DNA from: CBDCVN01 sp965223045
Lineage (GTDB): Bacteria; Deinococcota; Deinococci; Deinococcales; Trueperaceae
Length of the DNA: 64,000 nt
Reading direction: 5' to 3'
Assembly: GCA_965223045.1 (NCBI GenBank)
Contig: CBDCVN010000013.1
Location: 434,001 to 498,000, forward strand
Of the stretch, positions 8,868 to 18,783 are shown one piece after another. The number at the start of each line of letters is the position of its first letter. Within the stretch, counting starts at the first letter, position 1. The notes under the pieces were generated by a model that saw nothing but the letters and a program-made list of their open reading frames with translations, did not search any database and had not been told where the DNA came from. The translations under genes were made by a program, and so were the position numbers.

Positions 8868-10169
8868 ATTGTACATCTTTATGAAGAATTTGGATATGAT
8901 TTCTGTAATAAATTAGACGGTGTTTTTGCTTTCGCTGTTTTAGATGGTGATAAGTTTATTGCTGGCCGGGATCCAATAGGAGTAAAACCACTTTATTTTG
9001 GAAAGGGAGAAGATGATACAATTTTCTTTGCTTCTGAAATGAAGGTAATAGCTGATCAATGTGTTGAATTTGAGGAATTCCCTCCAGGACATTATTATAC
9101 GAAGGAAGAAGGATTCGTAAAATATTATAATCCTTCTTGGGAAAACCACATTAATTGCAAAGAAGATCTTGATTTGGATGCTCTTAGAAATGTTTTGGTT
9201 AATGCTACAATAAAAAGATTGATGAGTGATGTTCCATTGGGAGTGCTGCTTTCAGGTGGTCTTGATTCAAGCCTTATATGTTCCATTGCTAAAAGATCCT
9301 TTAACAAGCTTGGGATAGAATTGCACTCCTTTTCCATTGGACTCAACAAAGATGCGCCAGATTTAATTTTAGCCAGAAGTGTTGCCAAATTTGTTGGCAC
9401 CACGCATCATGAGATTTATTTCAGCGTACAAGAAGGAATTCAAATATTGGATAGATTGATCTGGCACTTAGAAAGCTATGAGGTTCCAAGTATTAGGGCA
9501 GGTATACCCATGTTTTTCTTGGCAAAGGCCATAACAGATATGGGTATTAAAGTAGTGTTGTCTGGTGAAGGTTCTGACGAAGTTTTCGGAGGCTACCTTT
9601 ATTTTAAAAATGCTCCATCCTATGAGCAATTTCAAAAAGAGACGATTAGAAGAGTTAAAAGGTTGTCTACTTCAGATTGCCTAAGGGCCGATAAGTCAAC
9701 TATGGCACATGGTCTTGAGGTTCGAGTTCCTTTTCTTGACAAAGAATTTCTGGATGTTGCAATGAAAATTGATCCTAAACATAAACAGGGAAGCAAAGAA
9801 AAAGGAATCATTGAAAAGACACCTATTCGAAAGGCCTTTGATGATAAGGATGATCCATATCTTCCTGATAGTGTTTTATGGAGACAAAAGGAACAGTTTT
9901 CGGATGGAGTTGGATACAATTGGAGAGACGAGTTAATTGCACATGTGGAGGCACAAATTTCGGATGAAGATTTTACAAATGCTTTAGAGAGGTTCCCACA
10001 CAATACTCCTAGGACAAAAGAGGAATATTACTACAGAACCGTTTTTGAAAAGCACTTTCCACAGGAACCTTCTATTAAAACTGTATTACAGTGGATACCA
10101 AAGTGGCAAGAAAATTCGGATTCTTCTGGACGTGCAAATAACGAGCATACAGCAAATCAAGCGATATAA
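8868..10169 (+). pseudogene. asnB: Asparagine synthetase, C-terminal part (interrupted)
   Basis: This continues asnB after the element. It completes the glutaminase domain (HLYEEFGYDF, FAFAVLD) and carries the whole synthetase domain, with the PP-loop LSGGLDSSL, the GEGSDEVFGGY motif and the RVPFLD segment. It ends in the usual basic, polar tail. An in-frame ATG at 8823 inside the element could start a truncated product lacking the Cys2 nucleophile, which at best might use ammonia. The restored protein would be 531 residues. The 2.6-kb locus has no CTCGAG sites, unlike most resident genes. Confidence 0.9.
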
Positions 10170-10366
10170 TTTAAGTATGTGATTATATTACAGCGCAATG
10201 TTGTACACAAAGCTAAGTAAAGTGCGAGTGTGAGTAGTAAAATAAAGCTATGAAAAGCATTAATGAAATAGTTTAACAAACAACAAACTTAAGCTCCCAA
10301 ATACAATTTATTTGAAGCTGACATAGAACTCAACTTTGGCAGTAGTAGGTATGTTAATAATATACC

Positions 10367-11290
10367 TTACTTTATAAACCTATGAATTGCTTCATTTGCA
10401 TTATCTTGAAAGGTTGTGTTGTTTAAATCAGGAAAGATATTGCTTTGGTCAATTATCGGTCCAGTTAATACCTTTTTTTTGCTACCATAAAAAACGCCAC
10501 TCTTTAATGATTCATCATTAATGCCATCGACAAACCGCTTAGCCCCTGTTTCTAAACTATGAACCATTCCCATTAAAGGCATTATCGTAGGTATTAAGAT
10601 ATACTTGTACATAAATTTCATAGGATTAGGCAAATCATCTATGACAGCAGTTCCTTTAGTCCCGCCGGGGCTCATGCTAATAAAGCGAATGTTTGGGTGC
10701 TTTCTAGCTTCAGAAGACATCCAAAGAGTGGCTGCATATTTAACAAGTCCATAAGCATCCTTAGGATCCATTTTTTCTTCAAAGTAGGTTCCGTCAAATA
10801 TTGAAGCAAACTCATCAATTGAAGAGGTCTTTAAGTTGGGTTGTTTCATTCCTATGCCCTTAACCCCTCTTGCTGCTTCTGAGCTTGCATATAGTGCTAC
10901 TTTTTTAAGTTTATCACCTTTTATAAGTTCATCTAACAAAACAACATGCCCTAGTACGTTTGTAGCAAAAATTTGGGTAACACCATCTTTGGTCAGTTTT
11001 TCAGGTGCTTTACCTCCTATTCCTCCTGCATTCATTATTAAGGCATCAATAGGCTCATTAAGCGAACTAACAGCAGCTTTCACAGAATCAGTTTTAGAAA
11101 CATCCATGATGACAATCTCAAAAATTTTCCTTCTTGTAGATTCTTCCAATGATTTTTTTGCCGCCTTGGCTTTATCTTCGTTTCTACATGCTAAGTATAC
11201 TTTTTCAGTCTCTTTTATCATTGTGAGTTGGCGTGCTGCATCTTTTCCAATGCCTCCATTTGCTCCTGTAATTAGTATGCTTTTATTCAT
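10367..11290 (-). CDS. Short-chain dehydrogenase/reductase
   Basis: This 307-residue NAD(P)-dependent oxidoreductase belongs to the classical or retinol-dehydrogenase-like SDR group. The cofactor motif TGANGGIG sits near residue 8, the NAG motif near 88, and the catalytic YxxxK (YGLVK) near 180, with the upstream Ser in the YASSEAARG segment. The C-terminal third is a variable substrate-binding region, so the substrate is unknown. It is convergent with asnB and has no obvious operon partner. Like asnB, it is free of CTCGAG motifs. Confidence 0.85.
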   Translation of the reverse strand: MNKSILITGANGGIGKDAARQLTMIKETEKVYLACRNEDKAKAAKKSLEESTRRKIFEIVIMDVSKTDSVKAAVSSLNEPIDALIMNAGGIGGKAPEKLTKDGVTQIFATNVLGHVVLLDELIKGDKLKKVALYASSEAARGVKGIGMKQPNLKTSSIDEFASIFDGTYFEEKMDPKDAYGLVKYAATLWMSSEARKHPNIRFISMSPGGTKGTAVIDDLPNPMKFMYKYILIPTIMPLMGMVHSLETGAKRFVDGINDESLKSGVFYGSKKKVLTGPIIDQSNIFPDLNNTTFQDNANEAIHRFIK

Positions 11291-11793
11291 AATCTAATTA
11301 ACTCACCTTGCAAGCTTTCAAAACACTATTAGTGTTAAGAAAATACCTTTTTGTTAAGCAAAATCGTTATCATGCCATCTGTATGACGTTAGAACTTTAA
11401 TCATGTATAATACATAGAGTTTAGTATTGTCACTGACAGTTTACATACAAAAATGTATGGTGGGTTAGAAATGATAAAAATGGTGGGTTAGAAATGATAA
11501 AAGATGTTGACTGGGCAGAAACAGGAATACAGAAGATAAAGCAAATTTATTTGCTGTAAGTCTATAAGTGTAGCTGGACAGAAGAAGCATCAAATTAAAG
11601 GAGAGCTGAACAACTATCCGGCTTCGAAGCATTTGCTCGAGCTATAAAATCAAGGTTTTGATGGCAGTTGTTTTTACTAAAAAAAGGTGATAGCATCAAA
11701 AATCTGCCCAGCTAAGAAACCTGTATGGAATTACTAGAGTTTTTTCAAACGATTAAGATTGAGCCTTTTAAAAAATAGGAGCTTTAATTTATA
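11291..11793. other. 503-bp intergenic region with a tandem repeat
   Basis: No convincing gene is present. It holds a perfect 23-bp tandem duplication (11457-11479 and 11480-11502), one CTCGAG site at 11636, and several short broken frames that may be gene relics. An AGGAG at about 11778 serves the next gene. Confidence 0.5.
11457..11502. repeat. 23-bp tandem repeat, two copies
   Basis: The unit ATGGTGGGTTAGAAATGATA plus AAA occurs twice head to tail without mismatch. Confidence 0.85.
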
Positions 11794-14700
11794 GTGAATA
11801 AAAATCAAATCTACTTAGGTAACCTTGAGAGTAAGCATAACAAAGAAAAGGTCACCGGGGAATATGTTACTCTATTGGGTGAATCTTACTACTGCATAAG
11901 AAATTATGATAAGATGCCACCTTTCTTTATGAGCATAGTAAGCAGCTCTGATCATTGGCTATTTATTTCTAGTACAGGTGGCCTTTCTGCTGGTCGTCAA
12001 AATGCCCAGTCAGCTTTATTCCCTTACTACACCGATGATAAAATTACTGAAAATAGTGAAAATACTGGCAGTAAAACTACTCTACTAGTAAATACTAACG
12101 AACGCTCTTATCTGTGGGAACCATTTTCTAATCATTATGCAGGTTTATATGCTATAGAAAGAAACTTATACAAAAATGTTTATGGTAACAAGCTACTTTT
12201 TGAAGAAGTCAATCATGATTTGGGAATTATTTACCGTTATGCTTGGAATACTAGCGAGCAATACGGTTTTATAAAAACATCTTGGCTTATAAATAATGCT
12301 GACCAAGAGTTATCAGTATTTTTATTAGATGGCTTGCAAAACATTTTACCTTATGGTGCTAATACAGGATTACAAGGCAGCCTTAGTAATTTGTTAGATG
12401 CTTATAAACGTAGTGAATTAGAGCCCCAAACAGGATTAGGTATTTTTGCTCTTAGTGCTGCATTAACAGATGTGGCGGAGCCTGCTGAATCTTTGAAGGC
12501 TACAGTTGCCTATCAAGTTGGTCTTGAAGGGCCTATTTATTTACTTTCTTCTGAGCAGTTAGGTAAGTTCACAAAAGGACTATCTGTAGAGCAAGAAAGT
12601 GACATGCGTGGTAAAAGGGGGGCTTATTTTGTATACTCTAGGCTCGAGCTACCCCCCCAAACCCAATATTCATGGAGCTTAATAGCCGAGATAAATCAAG
12701 ATAGCACACAAATTGCCAACCTCGTTAATGCCCTTCAGGATAAAGATTCGTTTAAAACCAAAATAGAGCAAGACATTAAGAAAAGCAGTCGAGAGTTAAA
12801 AAATATCATTGCCAGTGCAGATGGTTTACAGATTACAGGAGATGAGTTGGCTACAGCACACCACTATGCAAACGTACTTTTTAATACTATGCGTGGAGGA
12901 ATCTTTGCTGATGGCTATAATATACAAAAAGCTGACCTGCACAATTTTATTAAAGTAAGGAATACCAAGTTACTTACTAATAATAGTGACTTTTTTGCTG
13001 GTCTACCAGAAGAATTTAGCCACAGTGAGCTTCTTAGTAAGGTTTTAGAGAATGGTTCTGCTAATTTAAAGCGCATCTGTTATCAATACTTACCACTTAC
13101 TTTTAGTCGCAGACATGGAGACCCAAGCCGTCCTTGGAACCGCTTTTCTATCAATATAAAAAACCCTGATGGCAGTAAGAAATTAGATTATCAAGGTAAT
13201 TGGCGGGATATTTTCCAAAACTGGGAACCATTAGCTTATTCCTACCCAGAGTTTATTGAAGGAATGATTTGCAAGTTTCTGAATGCTACTACTGCTGATG
13301 GTTACAACCCTTATAGAGTAATGCGTGCTGGCATTGAGTGGGAAAAGCCTGAACTAGATAATCCTTTGGTAAATATTGGTTACTGGAGTGACCATCAGAT
13401 TATTTACCTGCAAAAGCTTATGGAAGTCTCGCTTAAGTTCCACCCTAAAGTTTTAAAGGAATTGCTTAGCAAGAAAATATTTGCCCACGCCAACGTTCCT
13501 TACAGAATTAAAAAATATGATGAGCTGCTTAAAGACTGGTACAATACTATTGATTTTGATTGGCAGTTAGATAAAGAGATAAATTCTAAGGTGGCAGAAC
13601 TGGGCACAGATGCCAAGCTCCTTTTAGATGCTAATGGCAATGTCTTTCATGTTAATTTGACCGAGAAACTATTAATTCTTCTTTTGGCTAAATTATCAAA
13701 CTTCATACCTGAAGGTGGTATATGGATGAATACCCAGCGTCCAGAATGGAACGATGCTAACAATGCTTTGGTTGGCAAGGGTATTTCAGTTGTTACTACT
13801 AGCTACTTGCGTCGCTATATTGTATTTCTTCAGGAGCTTTTGAAAAACAGCAATGAAATAGAAATCACTAAAGAAGTAAAAGTCTTTTTTGATGTGGTGC
13901 TTGGCATTTTGGAAAGGTACAAAGCAAATTTAACAAGCTCATTTAATGATAGTGAACGCCGTACAGTTATGGATGAACTAGGTCAAGCAGGTAGCGATTA
14001 CCGTTGGCATTACTATGAGAAGGGTTTTTCAGGGGAATTTACTCAATTAGATAAAAGTGCCCTGTTGGACTTTTTGAAGTTAGTACAGGAATATGTCGAG
14101 CACACTTTACGGGCCAATAAACGAGATGATGATCTTTATCATTCCTATAATGTTTTAAAGCTTGGTGAAAACACGGTTGCTGTTGAATATCTTTATGAGA
14201 TGCTCGAGGGACAAGTAGCAATCCTATCTTCTGGTTTCTTAGCAAGCAAAGAATCACTTAAAGTACTTAAAGCTTTACGAAACAGCAAAATGTACCGCCA
14301 AGACCAGAACAGTTATATGCTTTACCCAAACAGGGATTTGCCGGGATTTCTAAATAAAAACAATTTGAGTCAAGAACAAGTACAAGATTCTGGGCTCATT
14401 ACTAAGCTTCTTGAAAATCAAGATACTAGTCTTATTAGTAAAGATATAAAAGGTGTTTACCACTTTAATGGTGAGTTTAAAAATGTCAAATATGTAAAAC
14501 GTGCTCTAGCTAGTCTGGGACGGCAAGAAGATTATGCAGATTTAGTAAAGCAAGAAGAGCATAAAATATTAGCTTTATTTGAAGAAACATTTGATCACAA
14601 CTCGTTTACAGGTCGTTCTGGAACATTCTTTGCTTATGAAGGTTTAGGTAGCATATATTGGCATATGGTGTCTAAGCTTTTGCTAGCAGTGCAGGAAAAT

Positions 14701-15246
14701 TACTTGACAGCCCTTAATGTGGGTGAGAGTTCAGAAAATCTTAAAGACATTTATGAAAGCTATTACGATGTTCGTAAAGGAATTGGTTTTAACAAATCAC
14801 CAGATGTTTATGGTGCATTTCCTACAGATCCTTATTCACATACTCCTTATGGGCAGGGAGCTAAGCAACCCGGTATGACAGGACAGGTAAAAGAAGAAAT
14901 ATTGACCCGTTTAGCTGAATTGGGCTTGTTTGTTGAGAAGGGTGAATTAGTATTTGATTTTGTTTTAACCCGTGATGAGGAGTGGCTGGAACAACCAACT
15001 AGCTTTAGTTATGTTGATGTGAAAGGTGATGAACAAACCATTAATTTGTCAGCAAAGTCTTTTGCCTATACTTTTTGTCAAGTGCCTATAGTTTGCGTCC
15101 GCTCTGGTGAAGACCGTATTAAAGTGAGCTTTACTGATGGTAAAGTTGAAAGTGTTGCAGGGAAACGTTTAGAGGCAAAGTATGCTCAACATATTTTTAA
15201 GAGAGATGGTTTTATTGAGGGACTTGATATCAATTTAGCCTATTGA
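11794..15246 (+). CDS. Large glycosidase/phosphorylase-like protein, 1150 aa
   Basis: This is a single 1150-residue protein with no signal peptide or membrane helix, starting at GTG 11794 about 12 bases after AGGAG. Its parts resemble the beta-sandwich plus (alpha/alpha)6-barrel enzymes related to cellobiose phosphorylase (GH94-like). They are an N-terminal region rich in Trp and Tyr; a central segment with RRHGDPSRPWN near 440 and NWRDIFQNWE near 470; a GYWSDHQ segment near 530; and a C-terminal GMTGQVKEEILTR near 1030. I cannot assign catalytic residues or substrate. It probably acts on glucans or oligosaccharides in the cytoplasm. It is monocistronic, with two CTCGAG sites. Confidence 0.6.
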   Translation: MNKNQIYLGNLESKHNKEKVTGEYVTLLGESYYCIRNYDKMPPFFMSIVSSSDHWLFISSTGGLSAGRQNAQSALFPYYTDDKITENSENTGSKTTLLVNTNERSYLWEPFSNHYAGLYAIERNLYKNVYGNKLLFEEVNHDLGIIYRYAWNTSEQYGFIKTSWLINNADQELSVFLLDGLQNILPYGANTGLQGSLSNLLDAYKRSELEPQTGLGIFALSAALTDVAEPAESLKATVAYQVGLEGPIYLLSSEQLGKFTKGLSVEQESDMRGKRGAYFVYSRLELPPQTQYSWSLIAEINQDSTQIANLVNALQDKDSFKTKIEQDIKKSSRELKNIIASADGLQITGDELATAHHYANVLFNTMRGGIFADGYNIQKADLHNFIKVRNTKLLTNNSDFFAGLPEEFSHSELLSKVLENGSANLKRICYQYLPLTFSRRHGDPSRPWNRFSINIKNPDGSKKLDYQGNWRDIFQNWEPLAYSYPEFIEGMICKFLNATTADGYNPYRVMRAGIEWEKPELDNPLVNIGYWSDHQIIYLQKLMEVSLKFHPKVLKELLSKKIFAHANVPYRIKKYDELLKDWYNTIDFDWQLDKEINSKVAELGTDAKLLLDANGNVFHVNLTEKLLILLLAKLSNFIPEGGIWMNTQRPEWNDANNALVGKGISVVTTSYLRRYIVFLQELLKNSNEIEITKEVKVFFDVVLGILERYKANLTSSFNDSERRTVMDELGQAGSDYRWHYYEKGFSGEFTQLDKSALLDFLKLVQEYVEHTLRANKRDDDLYHSYNVLKLGENTVAVEYLYEMLEGQVAILSSGFLASKESLKVLKALRNSKMYRQDQNSYMLYPNRDLPGFLNKNNLSQEQVQDSGLITKLLENQDTSLISKDIKGVYHFNGEFKNVKYVKRALASLGRQEDYADLVKQEEHKILALFEETFDHNSFTGRSGTFFAYEGLGSIYWHMVSKLLLAVQENYLTALNVGESSENLKDIYESYYDVRKGIGFNKSPDVYGAFPTDPYSHTPYGQGAKQPGMTGQVKEEILTRLAELGLFVEKGELVFDFVLTRDEEWLEQPTSFSYVDVKGDEQTINLSAKSFAYTFCQVPIVCVRSGEDRIKVSFTDGKVESVAGKRLEAKYAQHIFKRDGFIEGLDINLAY

Positions 15247-15615
15247 GATCTTCTAGTTTTTCGAAAGTTTCTGACATTAGTTAAAGCATTAAACCTAGCA
15301 AAGCAAAAGCACCTATATAATACCAAATGGTTACTGCTCTTGCTTGTGTCATTTTAATGCTCAATGGCTTGTCTCTCTGTATTTTGAAATGCAACTTAGC
15401 TAGTATTGAACTATAGCATTAGGTATTCTAAAACATTCATTTATCAGGTAAAGTAACTCTTTTCCCCTAACTACCTTAACTTCCAACTGAGATAATAGAT
15501 TGATTGGTATCTATTACTTTGTGATCAGGTAAGAAAGTAACATTATGGGTATTTTTGCATTGGCGGTGAGGAAAGTGATTTCCCTACCGACCATGACTAC
15601 AGAAAAACCCAGCTA
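15247..15615. other. 369-bp spacer, nothing recognised
   Basis: This AT-rich spacer lies between two convergent genes. No gene, repeat or clear terminator was recognised. Confidence 0.5.
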
Positions 15616-16452
15616 TTAAGAGCTGGCGCAACGAAAACCATTAGTGGGGCTATTGAAGTCAGCGTCGTACCATTCACGATCTGCAGCATGTAAAAAGGTA
15701 GAGGAATTGTTGAATGAGCCTCCCCGCACAGCGATTTCTTCACCAATGTTTTCCTCATTTCCAGTAAGCTCTCTGCCATCATTACTAATATAAGGATAAT
15801 CTTTGTACAAAGAACCAGTCCATTCCCACACATTCCCAGACATGTTTAAGGCCCCTACCCAAGATATACCCTTAGGGTACTTTCCTACAATTGCTGTTTC
15901 ATTACCTGAGTTTTCAAAATAATACAACTTATTTCCATCAAATTCGTTACCCCAAGGATATACAAGATTATCTGGCCCTCGAGCTACATACTCCCACTCT
16001 CTTTCTGTTGGTAATCTTGCTCCTCTCCACCTACAATATGTTGCTGCTTGGTACCATGTTACTCTGTTTATTGGTTGATTTGCTTCAGTTGAGTATTGAT
16101 TATTTGGTGTAGGTGTGCACTCACCAGCAGATACACAAGATTCATATGCTCCTCTTGTAACTTCTGTTTCATCTACCCAAAATGGACTATGAAATTTTTG
16201 CTTACTGGTAGGCCTTTCGACAGGGTAGCCATTTTCACTACCCATCACAAAACTGCCCTTGGGCACTAACACCATAATTGTATCATCAAAATCGCATCTT
16301 ACAGGTTTCCAATCGGCATTACTCCTTACAATCTTTTCTAAGTCAATTTTTTCAATGCATTCTTCAGGTATTGGTAATTGCTTGGGATTAGTTTGTGCAA
16401 AGGCCATAGAAACTAAAAGTATAACTACAAATATAACAAATTGTTTGCGCAT
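15616..16452 (-). CDS. Secreted formylglycine-generating-enzyme-domain protein
   Basis: This 278-residue protein has a signal peptide (cleavage after AFA, before Gln20) followed by one FGE-sulfatase/SUMF1-like domain. The family hallmarks are visible: GSFVMGSENG, VDETEVTRGAYESC, the RLPTEREWEYVARG segment, the NMSGNVWEW motif, and the C-terminal AVRGGSFNN and NGFRCA. Such domains include sulfatase activators, EgtB and many C-type-lectin-like proteins without enzyme activity. Four cysteines are visible but the paired FGE cysteines are not clear, so an enzymatic role is unproven. No sulfatase gene lies in the window. Confidence 0.82.
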   Translation of the reverse strand: MRKQFVIFVVILLVSMAFAQTNPKQLPIPEECIEKIDLEKIVRSNADWKPVRCDFDDTIMVLVPKGSFVMGSENGYPVERPTSKQKFHSPFWVDETEVTRGAYESCVSAGECTPTPNNQYSTEANQPINRVTWYQAATYCRWRGARLPTEREWEYVARGPDNLVYPWGNEFDGNKLYYFENSGNETAIVGKYPKGISWVGALNMSGNVWEWTGSLYKDYPYISNDGRELTGNEENIGEEIAVRGGSFNNSSTFLHAADREWYDADFNSPTNGFRCASS

Positions 16453-16487
16453 ACTTGATTATAAGGTATATATCAATTGTAGATATA

Positions 16488-16877
16488 TCAATCTGAAGTT
16501 TTAAAAGAAATAATCTCTAAATAATTCAGGACAGCTTCCTCGAGCTCCTCCAACTTATCTTTAGAAAGCCTACCTACAGCCTGACCAACAAGTTTACTAC
16601 GGTCTATAGTTGTGATTTGGTGTGCCAAAGCTGCACTCTCCTTCGGCAAATTTGCTTCACCTAAAGCCAACACAACGGTTGTAGGGCTTTTTTTGAGCCA
16701 ACGCTCTGAACTGGTGATAGGAATAACTGTCAAACTTTGCCACTGGCCCACTTTGTTAAAGGCATCACTGGAAATAACAACACAGGGTCTTGTGCCTTGT
16801 TGTTCAGAACCTGACCGTGGCGTGAGCTGAATAAAATAAACTTCTCCTCTCAAAGCATTACCACTCAGTTGAGGCAA
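16488..16877 (-). CDS. MazF/PemK-type toxin endoribonuclease
   Basis: This 129-residue toxin of the MazF/PemK/Kid fold is expected to cleave mRNA at short sequences. Visible family elements are GEVYFIQLTPRSGSEQQGTRP near the N-terminus, where the Arg-Pro after the loop is a core signature, then CVVISSD, LTVIPITSS and the IDRSKLV helix near the C-terminus. It overlaps the upstream antitoxin gene by 20 bp, a coupling typical of toxin-antitoxin operons. It is slightly longer than E. coli MazF (111). It appears intact. Confidence 0.88.
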   Translation of the reverse strand: MPQLSGNALRGEVYFIQLTPRSGSEQQGTRPCVVISSDAFNKVGQWQSLTVIPITSSERWLKKSPTTVVLALGEANLPKESAALAHQITTIDRSKLVGQAVGRLSKDKLEELEEAVLNYLEIISFKTSD

Positions 16878-17106
16878 GCAGCTCTGTTACAGCAGCATCA
16901 AACTCATTGGTAAAATCAGCACTATCCTCAGCCATGGTTTCTGCATAAAGTTTCATGTCATTAAAGACTTCCTGTTTCCTTAGTTGCTGTATATAGGCAT
17001 CTAGTGCCTGACGAATAATTTCTGTCTTATTTGTTTTCTTCGCTTTTGCAACTGCAAGTAGATTTTCATGTAAATCTTCATGGATAGAAATATGTAGATT
17101 TCTCAT
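16858..17106 (-). CDS. Ribbon-helix-helix antitoxin
   Basis: This 82-residue protein is encoded first in the toxin-antitoxin pair. Residues 1-45 fit a MetJ/CopG-type ribbon-helix-helix DNA-binding domain: a short beta-strand LHISIHEDL, then two helices with the TNKTEIIRQALDAYI segment. The acidic C-terminal half would wrap the toxin. It presumably binds the MazF-like product and represses the shared promoter upstream of 17106. The pairing with the overlapping toxin makes this assignment strong even though the sequence is short. Confidence 0.85.
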   Translation of the reverse strand: MRNLHISIHEDLHENLLAVAKAKKTNKTEIIRQALDAYIQQLRKQEVFNDMKLYAETMAEDSADFTNEFDAAVTELLASTEW

Positions 17107-17190
17107 AACCTATTTTTGTACATAGCTTGAGTAATAATCAAGTGTAAATATAGGTAAGATAATTTAAGTGCGCTAGGCACACTATATAGA

Positions 17191-17850
17191 TTATCTTAAC
17201 GGGCTCCCATAACCATTCATAAAGTCTCTTAAGGCATCTTCAGAACCATAAGTTTTTATTGCCTGCTGTGCCAACAATTCTTCAACAGATTGACGTTTAG
17301 ATAAAAGTTGCAGCAAGGTCTTTTCAGAGCCTTCAATCCTAACATCTGCCTGCCAGGTGCTCCCTTGAGTTATTTCAAAAAGATCTTGCCCAGTTTTGAC
17401 TTGAAAAACCATATCCTCAGTGCGTAGCTCAACGATCCAGATTTTATCAACCTTCCTAGATTTTCGCCTTACAGCAACCATAGCCCAACGGATGTTGAAA
17501 GCATCTTCTGGCTCTGGCTCGAGCAAAAACTGATCTCCCCAATTCCCCAAAGCAAAAATTACTGATTCTAATCCCCTGCCCCTTTCCGTAAGTGCATATG
17601 CCATTACCGAAGTTGGAGGTGGAGTTCTCTGCTTTTGTATTAAGTTAACCTCCTCCATTTCCTTTAGCCTTTTAGATAAAAGATTGGTGGTGATTCCAAC
17701 AAGGGAGTTTAACAGATCAGAAAAACGCTTTGGACCCAACAAAAGATCTCTTATAATTAATAAAGTCCAGCGCTCTCCAATTACATCTAATGCCTTAGCT
17801 AAGGCACAAAATTGATGGTACTTTCTACGCTTCATATGACTATTGTACAT
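17191..17850 (-). CDS. HxlR-family regulator with SCP2-like C-terminal domain
   Basis: This 219-residue transcription factor has an HxlR-type winged helix at residues 8-105, with the conserved CALAKALDVIGERWTLLII opening, the LLGPKRFSDL helix and the LSKRLKEMEE recognition helix. Residues 120-219 resemble an SCP2/sterol-carrier-like ligand-binding module. A paralogue with the same layout lies at 56425-57114. The alternative start Met6 (17835) fits the paralogue better. It is divergent from the membrane protein at 17960, and direct repeats at its 5' end are a plausible autoregulatory operator. Confidence 0.85.
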   Translation of the reverse strand: MYNSHMKRRKYHQFCALAKALDVIGERWTLLIIRDLLLGPKRFSDLLNSLVGITTNLLSKRLKEMEEVNLIQKQRTPPPTSVMAYALTERGRGLESVIFALGNWGDQFLLEPEPEDAFNIRWAMVAVRRKSRKVDKIWIVELRTEDMVFQVKTGQDLFEITQGSTWQADVRIEGSEKTLLQLLSKRQSVEELLAQQAIKTYGSEDALRDFMNGYGSPLR

Positions 17851-17851
17851 T

Positions 17852-17886
17852 AGTCGCTTTACTTTTTATGAGTAATCGCTCTACTA
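17852..17886. promoter_or_regulatory. Direct repeats between hxlR-type gene and membrane gene
   Basis: Two 13-bp repeats of the form TARTCGCTYTACT start at 17852 and 17874, 22 bp apart (about two helical turns on one DNA face). They lie just upstream of the HxlR gene in the divergent intergenic region, a natural place for the regulator to bind. Confidence 0.5.
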
Positions 17887-17959
17887 TAGTAAAGTTCTCT
17901 AATTCTTCCTTCATAGCTGATGAATTAGGGAAAATTTAATTAAGCTTTGGAGTTTAATT

Positions 17960-18685
17960 GTGCCTACAATACCTAAGTCCACAGAATTATTTTTCTATGC
18001 CATAGTTCTTGCAATCATAGTAATTGCGTGTGTCAGCATGGTAGTCGCTGCTAAAAGAGGGAAAATGTCATTACGACAAGCTACTTTTTGGGGAGTGGGT
18101 ACTCTATTTGGTTATATAGGCTGGCTTGGTTTAACAGGTTGGTTAGCTAAAACAGGGTTACTTCAGGATTTTTCTTTACCACCAAAGTTTTTCATTCTTG
18201 TTCTGGCAGGAGTTATTTTAACTATAGCCCTAGCATTTTCTCGCTTTGGCACAATGTTGATTCAGAACATTGGGCCTGTTGGGATAATTGCTTATCAAGT
18301 TTTTAGAGTTCCAGTAGAGCTTTTTCTGCACCAAGCTTACAAAGTAAATGCTTTGCCAGTACAGTTGACCTATGAAGGCTGGAACTATGATATTATTACA
18401 GGAATAACAGCTCCACTATTGGCCTTATGGATTTGGAAGAGGGGAGCTTCTCGAGCTTTAATCTTAAGTTGGAACATAATGGGATTAGCCCTACTTATAA
18501 ATGTAGTGGGAACAGCTATTCTCTCTGCCCCAACACCCTTTCAAGTGTTCTCTTTAGGAGGGACTGAAACATTTTTAGTTGTTCATTATCCTTACATTTG
18601 GTTACCAATGGTTTTAGTAACTGCAGCTTTGTTTGGGCATATATTAATCTTTCGATGGTATTTTCTCAATAAACGTTCTTTCTAA
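17960..18685 (+). CDS. Seven-helix membrane protein, unknown
   Basis: This 241-residue integral membrane protein starts at GTG 17960. About seven hydrophobic segments are visible (roughly 10-30, 43-62, 77-94, 101-120, 145-160, 167-190 and 205-232). I do not recognise a family. Its position divergent from an HxlR regulator, with shared direct repeats between them, suggests it is the regulated target. A hairpin of CCCC / GGGG type follows at 18693. The gene contains one CTCGAG site. Confidence 0.7.
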   Translation: MPTIPKSTELFFYAIVLAIIVIACVSMVVAAKRGKMSLRQATFWGVGTLFGYIGWLGLTGWLAKTGLLQDFSLPPKFFILVLAGVILTIALAFSRFGTMLIQNIGPVGIIAYQVFRVPVELFLHQAYKVNALPVQLTYEGWNYDIITGITAPLLALWIWKRGASRALILSWNIMGLALLINVVGTAILSAPTPFQVFSLGGTETFLVVHYPYIWLPMVLVTAALFGHILIFRWYFLNKRSF

Positions 18686-18692
18686 GTGATTG

Positions 18693-18715
18693 CCCCAAGT
18701 TTAAAGAGTTTGGGG
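18693..18715 (+). terminator. Possible terminator hairpin
   Basis: CCCCAAGTTTAAAGAGTTTG followed by GGG forms a GC-rich stem 8 bp after the stop codon, but it lacks a strong T-run. Confidence 0.45.
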
Positions 18716-18783
18716 TTTACGGGCTTACATTCTAGAAATTCTACAAAATCAATAACTGTAAGTTTTTTTTGAGGGTAGGTTTA

